Positions 1 to 8,592 of a DNA stretch of 21,674 nt are shown in pieces. Made by a program: the position numbers and the translations under genes. The stretch's first letter is position 1, and every line of letters begins with the position of its first letter. The notes beneath the pieces were generated by a model. It saw only the letters and a list, made by a program, of their open reading frames with translations. It had not been told where the DNA came from and did not search any database. The stretch is from an uncultured Rhizobiaceae group bacterium. Its GTDB lineage: Bacteria; Pseudomonadota; Alphaproteobacteria; Rhizobiales; Rhizobiaceae. The stretch lies in assembly GCA_938030645.1 (NCBI GenBank), contig CALHHQ010000138.1:1-21674 (forward strand). Direction: 5' to 3'.

Positions 1-560
1 ACGAGAGAATGCAACTCATCAAACACCACGTAGCGTAAGTCTTGGAAGAAATGCCCAGCGTCTTTGTGCGCAATCAAGAGAGCCAATTGCTCCGGTGTGG
101 TCAGCAAAATATCAGGTGGTTTCAGTTTTTGCCTTTGACGACGATGGGATGGTGTATCCCCCGTTCGCGTTTCCACAGTGATTGGCAGATTCATTTCATC
201 AATCGGAGTTTCCAAGTTCCGTTTGATGTCCACCGCAAGTGCTTTCAGTGGTGATATGTAAAGGGTGTGAATTCCATCGCCTCGAGCGGCTTCAGATTTT
301 GCAGCACCTGGTTTGCGTTTGGGGCGCGTGATCAAGTCGCAAAGCGACGGTAAAAACCCGGCTAAGGTCTTACCGGCGCCAGTAGGTGCAATAAGAAGTG
401 TCGAATCACCTCGTTGCGAACGCGCGAGAAGTTCCAGTTGGTGTGGCCTTGGAGCCCAGTTGCGATTTTCAAACCAATCTTCAAAAACTGTTGGCAGCAA
501 AGCACTTACGGGCTGTTCGCCAGTATTTTGCGTTTCAGTGCTGATGGTTCCTATTGCCAT
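1..560 (-). CDS. Ligase-associated DEXH-box DNA helicase (Lhr-like), N-terminal part, cut at window edge
   Basis: Reading the minus strand from the ATG at 560 gives 186 codons with no stop before the window edge. Visible helicase motifs: a Q-motif-like stretch RPHQLELL near residue 38, Walker A APTGAGKT at 58-65, motif Ia SPLKALAVD near 103, motif Ib TTPEQLALL near 154, and the DEXH box as DELH at 181-184. Together these are typical of the ligase-associated DEXH helicase of the LHR group, an SF2 ATP-dependent 3'-5' helicase that in many proteobacteria is encoded with an ATP-dependent DNA ligase and an exonuclease and is thought to act in DNA repair. Those partners are not in this window. Full-length family members have roughly 800 or more residues, so about three quarters of the protein lies outside. 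It is divergent from the RNase T2 gene, with 106 bases between the start codons. The family call is strong; the exact in vivo role is inferred. Confidence 0.9.
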   Translation of the reverse strand, partial: MAIGTISTETQNTGEQPVSALLPTVFEDWFENRNWAPRPHQLELLARSQRGDSTLLIAPTGAGKTLAGFLPSLCDLITRPKRKPGAAKSEAARGDGIHTLYISPLKALAVDIKRNLETPIDEMNLPITVETRTGDTPSHRRQRQKLKPPDILLTTPEQLALLIAHKDAGHFFQDLRYVVFDELHSL

Positions 561-666
561 AACGCTAAAGTAAGATGTTGCGATAGAATTGCCCACCTCA
601 AAAAGAAGAGTGCGGCTTTCTGCCAATAAGGACAAAGATATCAGATTGCTGAAACTGAGGGCTGGA

Positions 667-1389
667 ATGAAATGGGGATTGGTCGCGTTAGCGGCTGGGC
701 TCGTTTCAGCATGCCAAAGTGAAAGCAATCAAACTTCATACAATGGGCCAATGGTTCTAGCGATTTCCTGGCAACCTGCATTTTGTGAACGCGCTCAACG
801 AAGACCAGAATGCAAGCGCGTAGAACCTGATCGTTACGACAACACAAATTTTGCATTGCATGGTTTATGGCCTCAACCCGGCAGCAATATATATTGCGGC
901 GTTTCGGACAGTGAAAGAAATGCGGACAAGAAGCGCCGATGGAAGCAATTGGCAGGTCTCGGGCTATCGGATGGATTGAAAAAGAAACTCTGGGAATTGA
1001 TGCCCGGAACACGGTCTTATTTGCATCGTCACGAATGGGTCAAACACGGCACATGCTATTCGAACTCCCCTGAAACTTACTATGTTGATTCCATAAAACT
1101 CTTGGAAGAGGTCAATGCATCACAAGTTCAAAGATTGTTTTCAAAATCTATTGGAAAGCGCTTAAGTGGGCCTCAAATCCGCAATGCGTTTGAACAATCA
1201 TTTGGCAAAGGTGCGGGAGATCGGGTTCGTATTGCTTGCAAACGTGACGGCAACCGGACCCTAATAACCGAATTGACAATTGGTCTGAACGGGTCTGCTC
1301 AAACAAACATGTCAGAGCTTATTGCTGCTTCCCCGAAGACGAAAAAAGGCTGCCCCGGCGGTGTTGTAGATTTGGTTGGATTTCAATGA
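667..1389 (+). CDS. Ribonuclease T2 family protein, predicted lipoprotein
   Basis: The 240-residue product carries both RNase T2 catalytic segments: ALHGLWPQ (His65; CAS-I) and HEWVKHGTC at 122-130 (His122, Glu123, Lys126, His127; CAS-II). Enzymes of this family cleave single-stranded RNA through 2',3'-cyclic phosphate intermediates, with little base specificity, outside the cytoplasm. The open frame extends upstream to 589, but I chose the ATG at 667 because it begins a short lipoprotein signal peptide with a lipobox ending VSAC, which would make Cys16 the lipidated residue. Several further cysteines (40, 49, 77, 130, 191, 229) could form the usual disulfides. Length is close to periplasmic RNase I. 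Its TGA overlaps the ATG of the next gene (ATGA), so it appears translationally coupled to the MoxR operon. That is not a partner I associate with RNase T2. Family call is strong; membrane anchoring is predicted. Confidence 0.9.
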   Translation: MKWGLVALAAGLVSACQSESNQTSYNGPMVLAISWQPAFCERAQRRPECKRVEPDRYDNTNFALHGLWPQPGSNIYCGVSDSERNADKKRRWKQLAGLGLSDGLKKKLWELMPGTRSYLHRHEWVKHGTCYSNSPETYYVDSIKLLEEVNASQVQRLFSKSIGKRLSGPQIRNAFEQSFGKGAGDRVRIACKRDGNRTLITELTIGLNGSAQTNMSELIAASPKTKKGCPGGVVDLVGFQ

Positions 1390-2138
1390 GAGTTGTCGCC
1401 GCAATCTTGTTGGCTTTTATTTGGGCGAGTTCTGCTGTCGCTCAACAGATCGTACCGCCCGCTGAAATTGAAAACACTGGAAAAACCATAACGCCACCCA
1501 AGAGTGTTGAAGGTGAAAAATTCAAGGCCAGTGCGGAACGACGTTGGCAACGCACCAAGGGTCAATATCTTTCCAAAAAAGCGGACCCAGAAAAGAAGGT
1601 TGAAGACAGCAACACAGACAACGGAAATTCACTGCGCAATCTGGATGTTAAAACGGCTCAATGGATTGCTTTCGTTGTTCTTGGTGCTCTCATCGCAGGC
1701 GCATTGGTGGCGTGGTGGTTTAATCGAACTGGTGGTGGTTTGTTTAGACAAGAGGCGAAGGAAGATCGTTTTGCCGATGCAGTTTTGAAAGAAGTGGTGG
1801 GCGCAGATACACGCGAAGAGATTTCGCTTGATGGCCTATCGTTTGAAAAATTGAAATCCATTGAAGACCCCAAACAAGGGTTACGGTTGCTTTTGTTGCA
1901 TGGATTGAAGAAGGCGGCAGGCGAGAACAATATCCCATTGCGCCGAAGCCTAACAACACGGGATATATTCTACCGTGTGCCCGAAGCTTGGCAAAATCGA
2001 AACGAACTTTCCAATATTGTTGCTCACGCTGAACCCGTGTTGTTCGGTGGGCGTGAACTCGATCAACAGAAATATCTCAATCTGTTGGAGGCATCAAAAC
2101 CCCTATTTGCCAAGTCTGGCTTTGGGAGGTTTGCATGA
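1386..2138 (+). CDS. DUF4129 domain membrane protein of the MoxR operon
   Basis: The 250-residue protein starts with a Sec-type signal peptide ending near SAVAQ (about residue 20). It then has a charged, probably periplasmic, region, one membrane helix at about 92-112, and a cytoplasmic tail. The tail (about 165-235) has the DUF4129 pattern: LRLLLLHGLKKA, then RRSLTTRDI, then a segment ending LFGGRELDQQKYLNLLE. DUF4129 proteins commonly sit beside MoxR ATPase and DUF58 genes; no biochemical activity is established that I know of. The start shares ATGA with the RNase T2 stop and lacks a clear independent Shine-Dalgarno, which supports translational coupling. The likely role is a membrane component of the MoxR system; this rests on domain and context. 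Confidence 0.82.
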   Translation: MRVVAAILLAFIWASSAVAQQIVPPAEIENTGKTITPPKSVEGEKFKASAERRWQRTKGQYLSKKADPEKKVEDSNTDNGNSLRNLDVKTAQWIAFVVLGALIAGALVAWWFNRTGGGLFRQEAKEDRFADAVLKEVVGADTREEISLDGLSFEKLKSIEDPKQGLRLLLLHGLKKAAGENNIPLRRSLTTRDIFYRVPEAWQNRNELSNIVAHAEPVLFGGRELDQQKYLNLLEASKPLFAKSGFGRFA

Positions 2139-3562
2139 CCGACACGACGGCATCCCAAATTCAATCAGGCAAAAGCCAAGCAAATCCTATTCAAAGCATT
2201 TTCATTCTGCTTGGAGTGCTCGGAGTAGCACTGCTCATCTGGTATTACGCAGGCCAGCCGTCCGCGCTTGACCGCTCGGTGATCGGAACTCGCGGTTTCG
2301 TTCATTACGCGAATGATCGTTTTAGCGAGGCGAACCCAGCTGACAAATCAAAACAAAAATTTCAGTTCTTTGAAGGAACTCGATGGACAAAGAAAGAAGA
2401 AATTCAACTGCGAATTTTACCACTTTATGATCCAAACATCTTTCTGTTTTCAATCAAAGACCAAAACTCCACCAGCGACTTATCTACGTCCATGCGTGAA
2501 CTTTCGCGAGGTCAGTTTTCGCGTAAAATACGCAATGTTCCAACATTGGTGGTTTTGCCAAAATGGCGCTTTGGTGCGCAAAGACAAGAACGGTTTCATC
2601 CAGAGTTTCTAATTTCTCCTTCCGACCATAGTTTGCCATTTGTTGGCAGTGAAAAAATCGGAGCACCTGAAGTGCGGCATGGCGAAGACAGTTTTGTAAC
2701 TGCGCAACCGGTGATCACTGGCAAAAATATTCCAGATGATCTCAACCTCAATCGAGACCTGACCCTCTATGCACCCCAAACAATAAGTGGTGGTGGTCGT
2801 TCATTTAACTCATGCACATCAGAAATAGAATTTGGTGGCGAAACTCTACTTGCCCAATGTGAATGGGTATCAAACAGATCGAAATTCTGGCTGCTGACCG
2901 ATCCAGATTTATTGAACAATCATGGCGCTTGGCATGGGGACAATGCAGGTTTTGTGTACGACTTAACGACATTTCTGGCCCGTGAAGGCAAGGTTATTGT
3001 AGATGCGACCCAGCGTGACCCACGTGCCCGTAATTCCCGAGCCAATCGGGACAATCGTGGTAGATCGTTTTCTGATCTGTTTCGTTTCTTTGAATATCCT
3101 TTTTCTTATTTTTGGATAGCACTCGCCAGTCTCGTTTTATTCACCTTGTGGCATGCTCAACGTCGTTACGGTGCGCCGGAAATGGACAGCGATGTGGCAA
3201 GCCGTTTGCCCAATAAAGCAACAGTCATTGATGCCAATGTGACAATATTGCGGGCGACGCCAGGAACAGATTTACCTTTGGCACGACAACACATTCGCCA
3301 ACGCCTAGATGGGTTGGGAGCAGATATTTTGGGTGCAAGTCGCAAACGGGGCCCAGAAGGTGAAGCTCAACTACTGGCTTCCATTAGACGAAAGAACACA
3401 GCTCTTGGCGACAAGATGCAGAAGACACTCTCCGCTTTGGATGATCACCAAGTTGGGCCATCTGGTGCCAGCAGTGCATTGTTCAAAAATCTCAACAAAT
3501 TCGAAAAACTCATAGACGAGGTGCGCCATGAATTTGGAAGATCTTCAAACACTCGCAGCTAA
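2135..3562 (+). CDS. DUF4350 domain membrane protein of the MoxR operon
   Basis: The 475-residue protein has a membrane helix near residues 21-38, a large predicted extracytoplasmic domain, a second helix near 322-341, and a basic cytoplasmic tail. The segment around FWLLTDPDLLNNHG, followed by DNAGFVYDLTTFL, is characteristic of DUF4350, where it resembles the dinucleotide-independent GATase1-like/ABC-transporter-associated fold used to assess a 'full' or 'empty' state. The exact function is unknown. It overlaps the preceding gene by ATGA at 2135-2138 and has its own strong GGAGG five bases before the start. It overlaps the MoxR gene by 35 bases. Position between DUF4129 and MoxR matches the order common in alphaproteobacteria. 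The domain call is good; the fold comparison is from memory and weaker. Confidence 0.8.
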   Translation: MTDTTASQIQSGKSQANPIQSIFILLGVLGVALLIWYYAGQPSALDRSVIGTRGFVHYANDRFSEANPADKSKQKFQFFEGTRWTKKEEIQLRILPLYDPNIFLFSIKDQNSTSDLSTSMRELSRGQFSRKIRNVPTLVVLPKWRFGAQRQERFHPEFLISPSDHSLPFVGSEKIGAPEVRHGEDSFVTAQPVITGKNIPDDLNLNRDLTLYAPQTISGGGRSFNSCTSEIEFGGETLLAQCEWVSNRSKFWLLTDPDLLNNHGAWHGDNAGFVYDLTTFLAREGKVIVDATQRDPRARNSRANRDNRGRSFSDLFRFFEYPFSYFWIALASLVLFTLWHAQRRYGAPEMDSDVASRLPNKATVIDANVTILRATPGTDLPLARQHIRQRLDGLGADILGASRKRGPEGEAQLLASIRRKNTALGDKMQKTLSALDDHQVGPSGASSALFKNLNKFEKLIDEVRHEFGRSSNTRS

Positions 3563-4484
3563 TATCAGAAGCGAAGTCGGTAAAGCTGTTCACGGTCAGG
3601 ATGCGGTGATCAATCAGCTTTTGATTTCACTCTTTGCACGGGGTCATTGCCTTCTGGAAGGACCGCCCGGCACAGCAAAAACATTGTTGGCCCAAAGCAT
3701 GGCAACCACGTTCAAGCTGGATTTCAAACGCATTCAGTTCACGCCCGATCTGATGCCGGGAGATGTAATTGGTGCAAATATTTTTGATTTCAATACGTCG
3801 AAGTTCAATCTCATTAAAGGTCCCATATTCACGGATATTCTGCTGACAGATGAGATCAACCGTGCGCCTCCAAAAACACAAGCTGCATTGTTGCAGGTGA
3901 TGAATGAGCGCACTGTCACAATCGATGGGACAAATCACAGCGTGGGTGATCCATTTTTCGTGATTGCAACGCAAAACCCGATTGAGCACCAAGGCACATA
4001 TCCATTGCCGGAAGCGCAATTGGACCGTTTCCTGTTTAAACTCGTTTTGGATTTTCCTGATCGTGACGCCGAACTTGAAATTTTGCGGCGCCATGCAAAT
4101 CAACCTTTGGAGCATGAAGCAAGAAAGGCTGGACTTAAGGCCGTTGCCTCCAAGGCAAAGATAAAAGAAGGGCAAGCACTGGTGGACGGCATTCGCCTTG
4201 ATGAAAAAATTCTCACCTACGTTTTGGATTTGGTACGCGCGACCCGTCAGGACAATTCGATCACCCATGGTGCTTCAACCCGTGCAGCAGACGCATTGTG
4301 TGGCGCGGTTCGGGCAACAGCCGCATTGCAAGGGCGTGATTATGCAATTCCTGATGATGTGAAAGGCTTGTTTAGAGCATCCATGCGTCATCGCATTGTG
4401 CTGAGTCCATCGGCAGAGATTGAAGGGTCCACGCCAGACGATGTGTTGGATCAGTTGCTCAATCAAGTGGAAGCTCCGCGCTAG
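3528..4484 (+). CDS. MoxR family AAA+ ATPase
   Basis: The 318-residue product is a typical MoxR-type AAA+ ATPase, a cytoplasmic ring ATPase thought to act as a chaperone that activates or matures partner proteins together with a vWA-type protein. Visible motifs: Walker A GPPGTAKT at 45-52, Walker B LLTDEIN with Asp108 and Glu109, sensor 1 ATQNP at 147-151, and the following EHQGTYPLPEAQLDRF characteristic of MoxR. Length matches the family. The start overlaps the end of the DUF4350 gene by 35 bases and has a GAGG a few bases upstream (3518-3521), so it can initiate on its own. The DUF58 gene downstream is its expected partner. The substrate of this MoxR is unknown; the secreted RNase, the membrane proteins, or something outside the operon are all possible. 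Confidence 0.95.
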   Translation: MNLEDLQTLAANIRSEVGKAVHGQDAVINQLLISLFARGHCLLEGPPGTAKTLLAQSMATTFKLDFKRIQFTPDLMPGDVIGANIFDFNTSKFNLIKGPIFTDILLTDEINRAPPKTQAALLQVMNERTVTIDGTNHSVGDPFFVIATQNPIEHQGTYPLPEAQLDRFLFKLVLDFPDRDAELEILRRHANQPLEHEARKAGLKAVASKAKIKEGQALVDGIRLDEKILTYVLDLVRATRQDNSITHGASTRAADALCGAVRATAALQGRDYAIPDDVKGLFRASMRHRIVLSPSAEIEGSTPDDVLDQLLNQVEAPR

Positions 4485-4495
4485 GAACAATCTGA

Positions 4496-5800
4496 ATGCG
4501 TCCTTCCCGACTTTTACTCTGGCTGCTGTTTGGCTCACTTGCGCTGTCGCTTGTGGCCGTTATCGTGCCGGTTATTCCAGTGGACTGGGCACTGCTGCCA
4601 TTGGCGGCGGTGACGGTGACAGCTGTCGTTGATTGGATGATCAGCATAGGGCCACGTTCCATTGACGTGAACATTTCCCATTTGCGGGAAGTTTTTGTGG
4701 GAGAAAATCTGGATATCAACCTTGAACTGAAATCCAAACGTAAAAATCAACCATTGCCTAAGTCAGAAATCAAAGGACGTTTGGCTCTTGTTGATGGATT
4801 TGAAACACGTGGTGAATTCAGCTTTGGCAAAGGCAGTGTCAAACTTCCCGTTTTGGCCAAGCGTCGCGGTAGATGGGTGATTGATAGACTCTGGCTGTAT
4901 TGGAAAAGCAGGCTGAGTCTCATTGAGTTCGTGCCTGTGCGAAAAGTGGATCTATCAGCAGCGGTGGTACCGAATATACGACCTGTCACTTCTGGCCAAA
5001 TTGACTTCGACATGCGAACCGCAATTTTTGGTGAGAAGCAAACTTCCCAACGTGGTGAGGGTTCTGAATTTCATCAGTTGAATGACTACGTTCAAGGCAT
5101 GGATCCGCGTTCGATTGATTGGAAACATTCTGCCCGCCAAAACCGACTGGTCGCCAAAGAAATGCGGGCGGAGCGCAACCATCAAATAATTCTGGCCATG
5201 GACAATGGCCACTTGATGCGGGAGGAAATCAATGGTCTTGCCCGCATAGATCATAAAATAAATGCAGCATTGGCGTTGGCGTGGGCAGGAGTTCAAGGAG
5301 GTGATCAAGTTGGGTTGTTTGCCTTTGATGCGCGACCAAGACAATACACGCCACCCCAACCGGGTCGCACGGCTTTCGCACGACTGCGCAGCCAAATGGC
5401 CGAGCTGCAATATGAAACGATAGAAACCAACCATACGTTGGCACTGGCAACACTGCATGAAAGATTGAACCGGCGCAGTTTGATTGTGGTTTTTTCAGAT
5501 TTTGTAGATCCGCTTTCGGCCGAATTGCTCTTGGAGCATCTAGCCGTTCTCAACCGTCACCACGTCCTCGTATTCGTATCGCTCAACGATCCGCTTTTGC
5601 AAAATCTTGTCAGCAAGAAAGTGGAGACAATGGAAGGCGTTGCACGTTCAGTATCGGCATCGAATCTTTTAACCGAGCGCCGATTGGTGTTTGAAAAAAT
5701 GTCATCCATGGGCATTGATGTGATTGAGACAACGCCCGGTGAAATGACACCAAGCCTTCTAAACACCTATCTGGCCATCAAAGCGAAGGAGTTGATCTAA
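4496..5800 (+). CDS. DUF58 domain (vWA-like) protein, MoxR partner
   Basis: The 434-residue protein has two N-terminal membrane helices (about 5-25 and 31-50), then a soluble region with the DUF58 signature DPRSIDWKHSAR at 203-214 followed by a vWA-like strand with Asp236 (LAMDNGHLM). A second vWA-type core strand appears in the segment LIVVFSDFVDP. DUF58 proteins are the usual partners of MoxR ATPases and are thought to bind substrates or metal through the vWA-like fold. The gene starts 11 bases after the MoxR stop. The Shine-Dalgarno AGGA overlaps that TAG stop, so ribosomes finishing MoxR are well placed to restart. The family call is strong; the role as a substrate adaptor is inferred. 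Confidence 0.92.
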   Translation: MRPSRLLLWLLFGSLALSLVAVIVPVIPVDWALLPLAAVTVTAVVDWMISIGPRSIDVNISHLREVFVGENLDINLELKSKRKNQPLPKSEIKGRLALVDGFETRGEFSFGKGSVKLPVLAKRRGRWVIDRLWLYWKSRLSLIEFVPVRKVDLSAAVVPNIRPVTSGQIDFDMRTAIFGEKQTSQRGEGSEFHQLNDYVQGMDPRSIDWKHSARQNRLVAKEMRAERNHQIILAMDNGHLMREEINGLARIDHKINAALALAWAGVQGGDQVGLFAFDARPRQYTPPQPGRTAFARLRSQMAELQYETIETNHTLALATLHERLNRRSLIVVFSDFVDPLSAELLLEHLAVLNRHHVLVFVSLNDPLLQNLVSKKVETMEGVARSVSASNLLTERRLVFEKMSSMGIDVIETTPGEMTPSLLNTYLAIKAKELI

Positions 5801-6834
5801 TGGTGACAACTTTGGCTGATGACCGCCCGGAAATCGAACTCATGCGTTCAGCTCGGTTTCGTAAAGATCGCGAAGGTGAATGGAAACGGTTGGCCGACCT
5901 TGTAGCTCATGTGGAAAAGAGGGGCTTGTCTGGCCTTTCGTTTGACGAAAGTCTGGAGCTGACAGCGCTCTATCGTCAGTCGGTCAATTCACTTTCATTG
6001 GCACGAGAAATTTCACTCGATCAGGCTTTGCTTCACTATCTAGAAAGCCTCACCACCCGCGCTTATCTTGCTGTCTATGCACCGCGCACAACGCTGGTGG
6101 GATTGGTTGGAAGGTTTTTTAAAACCGGAGCCCCACAAGCGATTCGTCGGTCTTGGCTTCATATTCTAGTGGCTACATTTTTGCTTTTTGGAGGCGCATT
6201 TGCGGCTTATTTTCTGACGCTGTCAGACCCCACTTGGTACTATGCATTTGTTCCTGGCGGGTTGTCCGGTGGACGAGGGCCAGAAGCATCTGAAGAATTC
6301 TTGCGCAATGCGCTTTACGGAGACAACGCTGGCAGCGTTGAAAGACTGGCAGCTTTTTCAACGCAATTATTCACCCACAACACGCAAGTTTCTATCATGT
6401 CGTTTACATTGGGGGTTATGGCTTGCCTGCCGTCAGGCCTGTTGACGTTTTACAACGGCACCGTTTTGGGAACGTTCTTTGCCATTCACGACGCTAAAGG
6501 CCTTGCGTTCGATTTGTTCGGGTGGTTGTCCATTCACGGTGTCACAGAATTGGCCGCACTGATTATCGCTGCAGCTGGCGGTTTTCGATTGGGTGCAGCT
6601 GTTTTGTTCCCCGGTCAGCGCACCAGAGGCGCAGCATTGCGTCATGCAGGCCGCGACGCCACAAAACTGGCACTGGTTGCTGCATTGATGCTTTTGGCAG
6701 CGGGTCTTCTTGAAGGGTTTGGGCGACAATTGATAACGGATCTGTGGAGCCGTATCATCATTGGGTGGAGCATCGGCGGCATGTGGCTGGCATGGTTTGT
6801 CCTATGCGGACGCAAACGACAGGTGAAAATCTGA
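5800..6834 (+). CDS. Stage II sporulation protein M-like (SpoIIM/DUF95) membrane protein
   Basis: The 344-residue protein has a soluble N-terminal helical region (about 1-115) followed by several membrane helices, first at about 120-140 and the others between about 205 and 340. The pattern, including LYRQSVNSLSLAR, ESLTTRAYLAVYA and the FTLGVMACLPSGLLTFYNGTVLGTFF stretch (read in two parts), is that of the SpoIIM/DUF95 family. In Bacillus, SpoIIM works in engulfment with peptidoglycan hydrolases; proteobacterial homologues do not sporulate and their role is undefined, probably envelope related. Start and stop overlap its neighbours by one base (TAATG before, TGATG after), and an AAGGAG lies eight bases upstream of the start. 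This is a standard member of the MoxR operon layout. Confidence 0.87.
   Translation: MVTTLADDRPEIELMRSARFRKDREGEWKRLADLVAHVEKRGLSGLSFDESLELTALYRQSVNSLSLAREISLDQALLHYLESLTTRAYLAVYAPRTTLVGLVGRFFKTGAPQAIRRSWLHILVATFLLFGGAFAAYFLTLSDPTWYYAFVPGGLSGGRGPEASEEFLRNALYGDNAGSVERLAAFSTQLFTHNTQVSIMSFTLGVMACLPSGLLTFYNGTVLGTFFAIHDAKGLAFDLFGWLSIHGVTELAALIIAAAGGFRLGAAVLFPGQRTRGAALRHAGRDATKLALVAALMLLAAGLLEGFGRQLITDLWSRIIIGWSIGGMWLAWFVLCGRKRQVKI
6821..6826 (+). promoter_or_regulatory. Shine-Dalgarno that fixes the start of the RDD gene
   Basis: AGGTGA lies seven bases before the ATG at 6834, inside the end of the SpoIIM-like gene. An in-frame ATG-type extension reaching back to 6744 is possible, but it would lie entirely in the upstream coding sequence and has no such site, so 6834 is preferred. 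Confidence 0.6.
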
Positions 6835-7811
6835 TGTGGCCGTTTCGTAAAAAGGACAGTGAAACGGCGCGACGTAAAGCAATTGGACGCGCGCGCAAAC
6901 TGTCTGATGGTTTGGAAAAACGACTGCAGATTATTCCACCAGAAGGTGTGCCATTGAACATTCGATTGGCACCATTGGGTCAACGATTGGGCGCTCAGGT
7001 TGTGGACACCTTGGTGACCTTTATCGGCGCAGCAATTTTCGTCGCACTTTTTGCCATGTCATTTTCAACAAGCTGGAATTTGATCTCAGTCGTCGCTGCG
7101 CTCACCTTTTTCCTAATTCGCATTCCTTATTACATTATTTCAGAATTGGTTTGGAATGGTCGCACTCTAGCCAAGCGCTGGTTGGGCCTGCGCGTGGTGT
7201 CTGTGGATGGACGCAGCTTGTCAGCTCATCAGATTGTGGTGCGCAACATTATGAAGGAGATCGAGTTCTTTTTGCCGCTCACATATGCGCTGGCAGGACC
7301 AAGCCAACACTGGTCATTTTCGGCTACTGCATGGTTATGGTTGTTGGTTTTGCTCATTGTCCCTTGGCGCAACAAGCACAACAAACGCATTGGCGATATC
7401 ATTGCTAATACAGCTGTAATCATGGATCCAAAACCAGTTTTATTGAATGATCTTGTCAGCACAATTGCCATGAAACCTGGAGTGACCACCGATGCACGAT
7501 TTGTGTTCAGCAGTGGGCAGTTGGATGAGTATGGCCGATTTGAACTTCAAGTGCTGGAAAAAGTGCTTCGGTCTTCTGCCAAATCGACGTCTGGAACATG
7601 GGCAAAACAGCAGCAATATTTGAAAGAAATCGTTGAGCGCATTGTTCAGAAAATTGACTACGAAGAACAAATAGAAACAAAAGACCATCGATTGTTTTTA
7701 GAGGCATTTTACAGCGCTCAACGAGAGCATCTTGAAAGACGAAAACTTTTGGGCGACGCTCGCGAAGACAAATATTTTAAGGAAGAAAAAACGGGAGAGG
7801 AAACGTCATGA
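6834..7811 (+). CDS. RDD family membrane protein with long cytoplasmic C-terminus
   Basis: From the ATG at 6834, which overlaps the upstream TGA by one base, the product has 325 residues. The RDD domain occupies about 45-200: RLGAQVVDTLV (Arg51, Asp58), NGRTLAKRWLGLRVV at 108-122, RNIMKEIE at 137-144, and membrane helices near 58-75, 82-104 and 162-177. After the domain there is a hydrophilic, charged, predicted helical tail of about 120 residues (205-325) rich in Gln, Glu and Lys. RDD proteins are membrane proteins of mixed or unknown function, some implicated in ion exchange. The long tail could be an interaction platform for the cytoplasmic MoxR or DUF58 partners, which is speculation. The family call is solid. 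Confidence 0.85.
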   Translation: MWPFRKKDSETARRKAIGRARKLSDGLEKRLQIIPPEGVPLNIRLAPLGQRLGAQVVDTLVTFIGAAIFVALFAMSFSTSWNLISVVAALTFFLIRIPYYIISELVWNGRTLAKRWLGLRVVSVDGRSLSAHQIVVRNIMKEIEFFLPLTYALAGPSQHWSFSATAWLWLLVLLIVPWRNKHNKRIGDIIANTAVIMDPKPVLLNDLVSTIAMKPGVTTDARFVFSSGQLDEYGRFELQVLEKVLRSSAKSTSGTWAKQQQYLKEIVERIVQKIDYEEQIETKDHRLFLEAFYSAQREHLERRKLLGDAREDKYFKEEKTGEETS

Positions 7812-8587
7812 CGGATGTAGATATTACAAAGCCATCACTAGGTATTCTAAGTGTTTTGAGCCAAGGATTATCAATTTTTGTAAAACGACTTCCATTGATT
7901 TTGGGTATCGCAATGGTTTTGGGGGTTGGATTGAACCTGTTCAATTTCGCCTTGTTTGGCGATATCATGTTTTCCAATCCTGAAGCTATGTTTACCACAA
8001 CAAGTAATCTCATTTCTTATGGAGTGATCATTTTAGCCTCAATTGTTGTTTCAACCCTCATAACGGCAGTTATTACACTGGCTGCATATGATACGCACCT
8101 CGGGCGACCGATGCGACTTGGAACTTACGTTTCTGTTGGTCTCAAAAATTTCTTCATACTATTTGTAATTTCGTTGATCACTACCATAGCAATGTCGATT
8201 GGCATGGCGTTGTTGATCGTTCCTGGCGTCATCCTGTATCTGATGTGGGTGGTTGTTATTCCATCGGTCGTTGTTGAGAACGCAGGCTTTGGCGCACTTG
8301 CACGCAGTCGCGAACTCACCAAAGGATATCGTTGGCCAATTCTTGGCTTGGTGGTGATCTTGTTTGTAGTTCTTATGATCATTCAAGCTCTTCTAGGTGG
8401 ACTGTTGGGTTTCGGGTTTACCGCCGCTTTCACTGGTACGGCTGGCTTGCTTTACATGCTTTTTCAGGGAGCCGTTTCGTCGGTCAGTTACGCAATTTAC
8501 GCTTGCATTGTTGTTATGCTGTACGCGCGATTGAAAGAAATCAAAGAGGGCGTGGGCATGTCTGATTTAGCTGACGTATTCAGCTAG
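7808..8587 (+). CDS. Multi-pass membrane protein, YciC/DUF975 or GDPD-membrane-domain-like
   Basis: The 259-residue protein is almost entirely membrane helices (about 26-50, 66-93, 112-150, 175-205 and 208-240). The middle carries the pattern LLIVPGVILYLMWVVVIPSV followed by an invariant-looking Glu, then ARSRELTKGYRW. This Pro-Gly, Trp, Pro, Glu, Arg-Ser pattern is shared by YciC, DUF975 and the membrane domain found next to glycerophosphodiester phosphodiesterases. No catalytic domain is present. It is the last gene of the run, with ATGA overlap to the RDD gene and a GAGAGG site upstream. A membrane partner of the MoxR system is the simplest reading; no specific function can be assigned. 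Confidence 0.7.
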   Translation: MTDVDITKPSLGILSVLSQGLSIFVKRLPLILGIAMVLGVGLNLFNFALFGDIMFSNPEAMFTTTSNLISYGVIILASIVVSTLITAVITLAAYDTHLGRPMRLGTYVSVGLKNFFILFVISLITTIAMSIGMALLIVPGVILYLMWVVVIPSVVVENAGFGALARSRELTKGYRWPILGLVVILFVVLMIIQALLGGLLGFGFTAAFTGTAGLLYMLFQGAVSSVSYAIYACIVVMLYARLKEIKEGVGMSDLADVFS

Positions 8588-8592
8588 AGCTC

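Noticed and set aside
589..666. Longer N-terminus for the RNase T2 gene
   Set aside because: It would place 26 charged residues before a good lipoprotein signal peptide that begins at the ATG at 667.
3627..4268. 213-codon minus-strand open frame inside the MoxR gene
   Set aside because: Lies entirely antisense to a clear AAA+ ATPase, has no recognisable motif, and is rich in Cys, His and Gln as expected from a shadow frame.
8588..8592. Shared bidirectional terminator between the converging genes
   Set aside because: Only five bases lie between the stop codons and no stem-loop with T-tract is visible around them.
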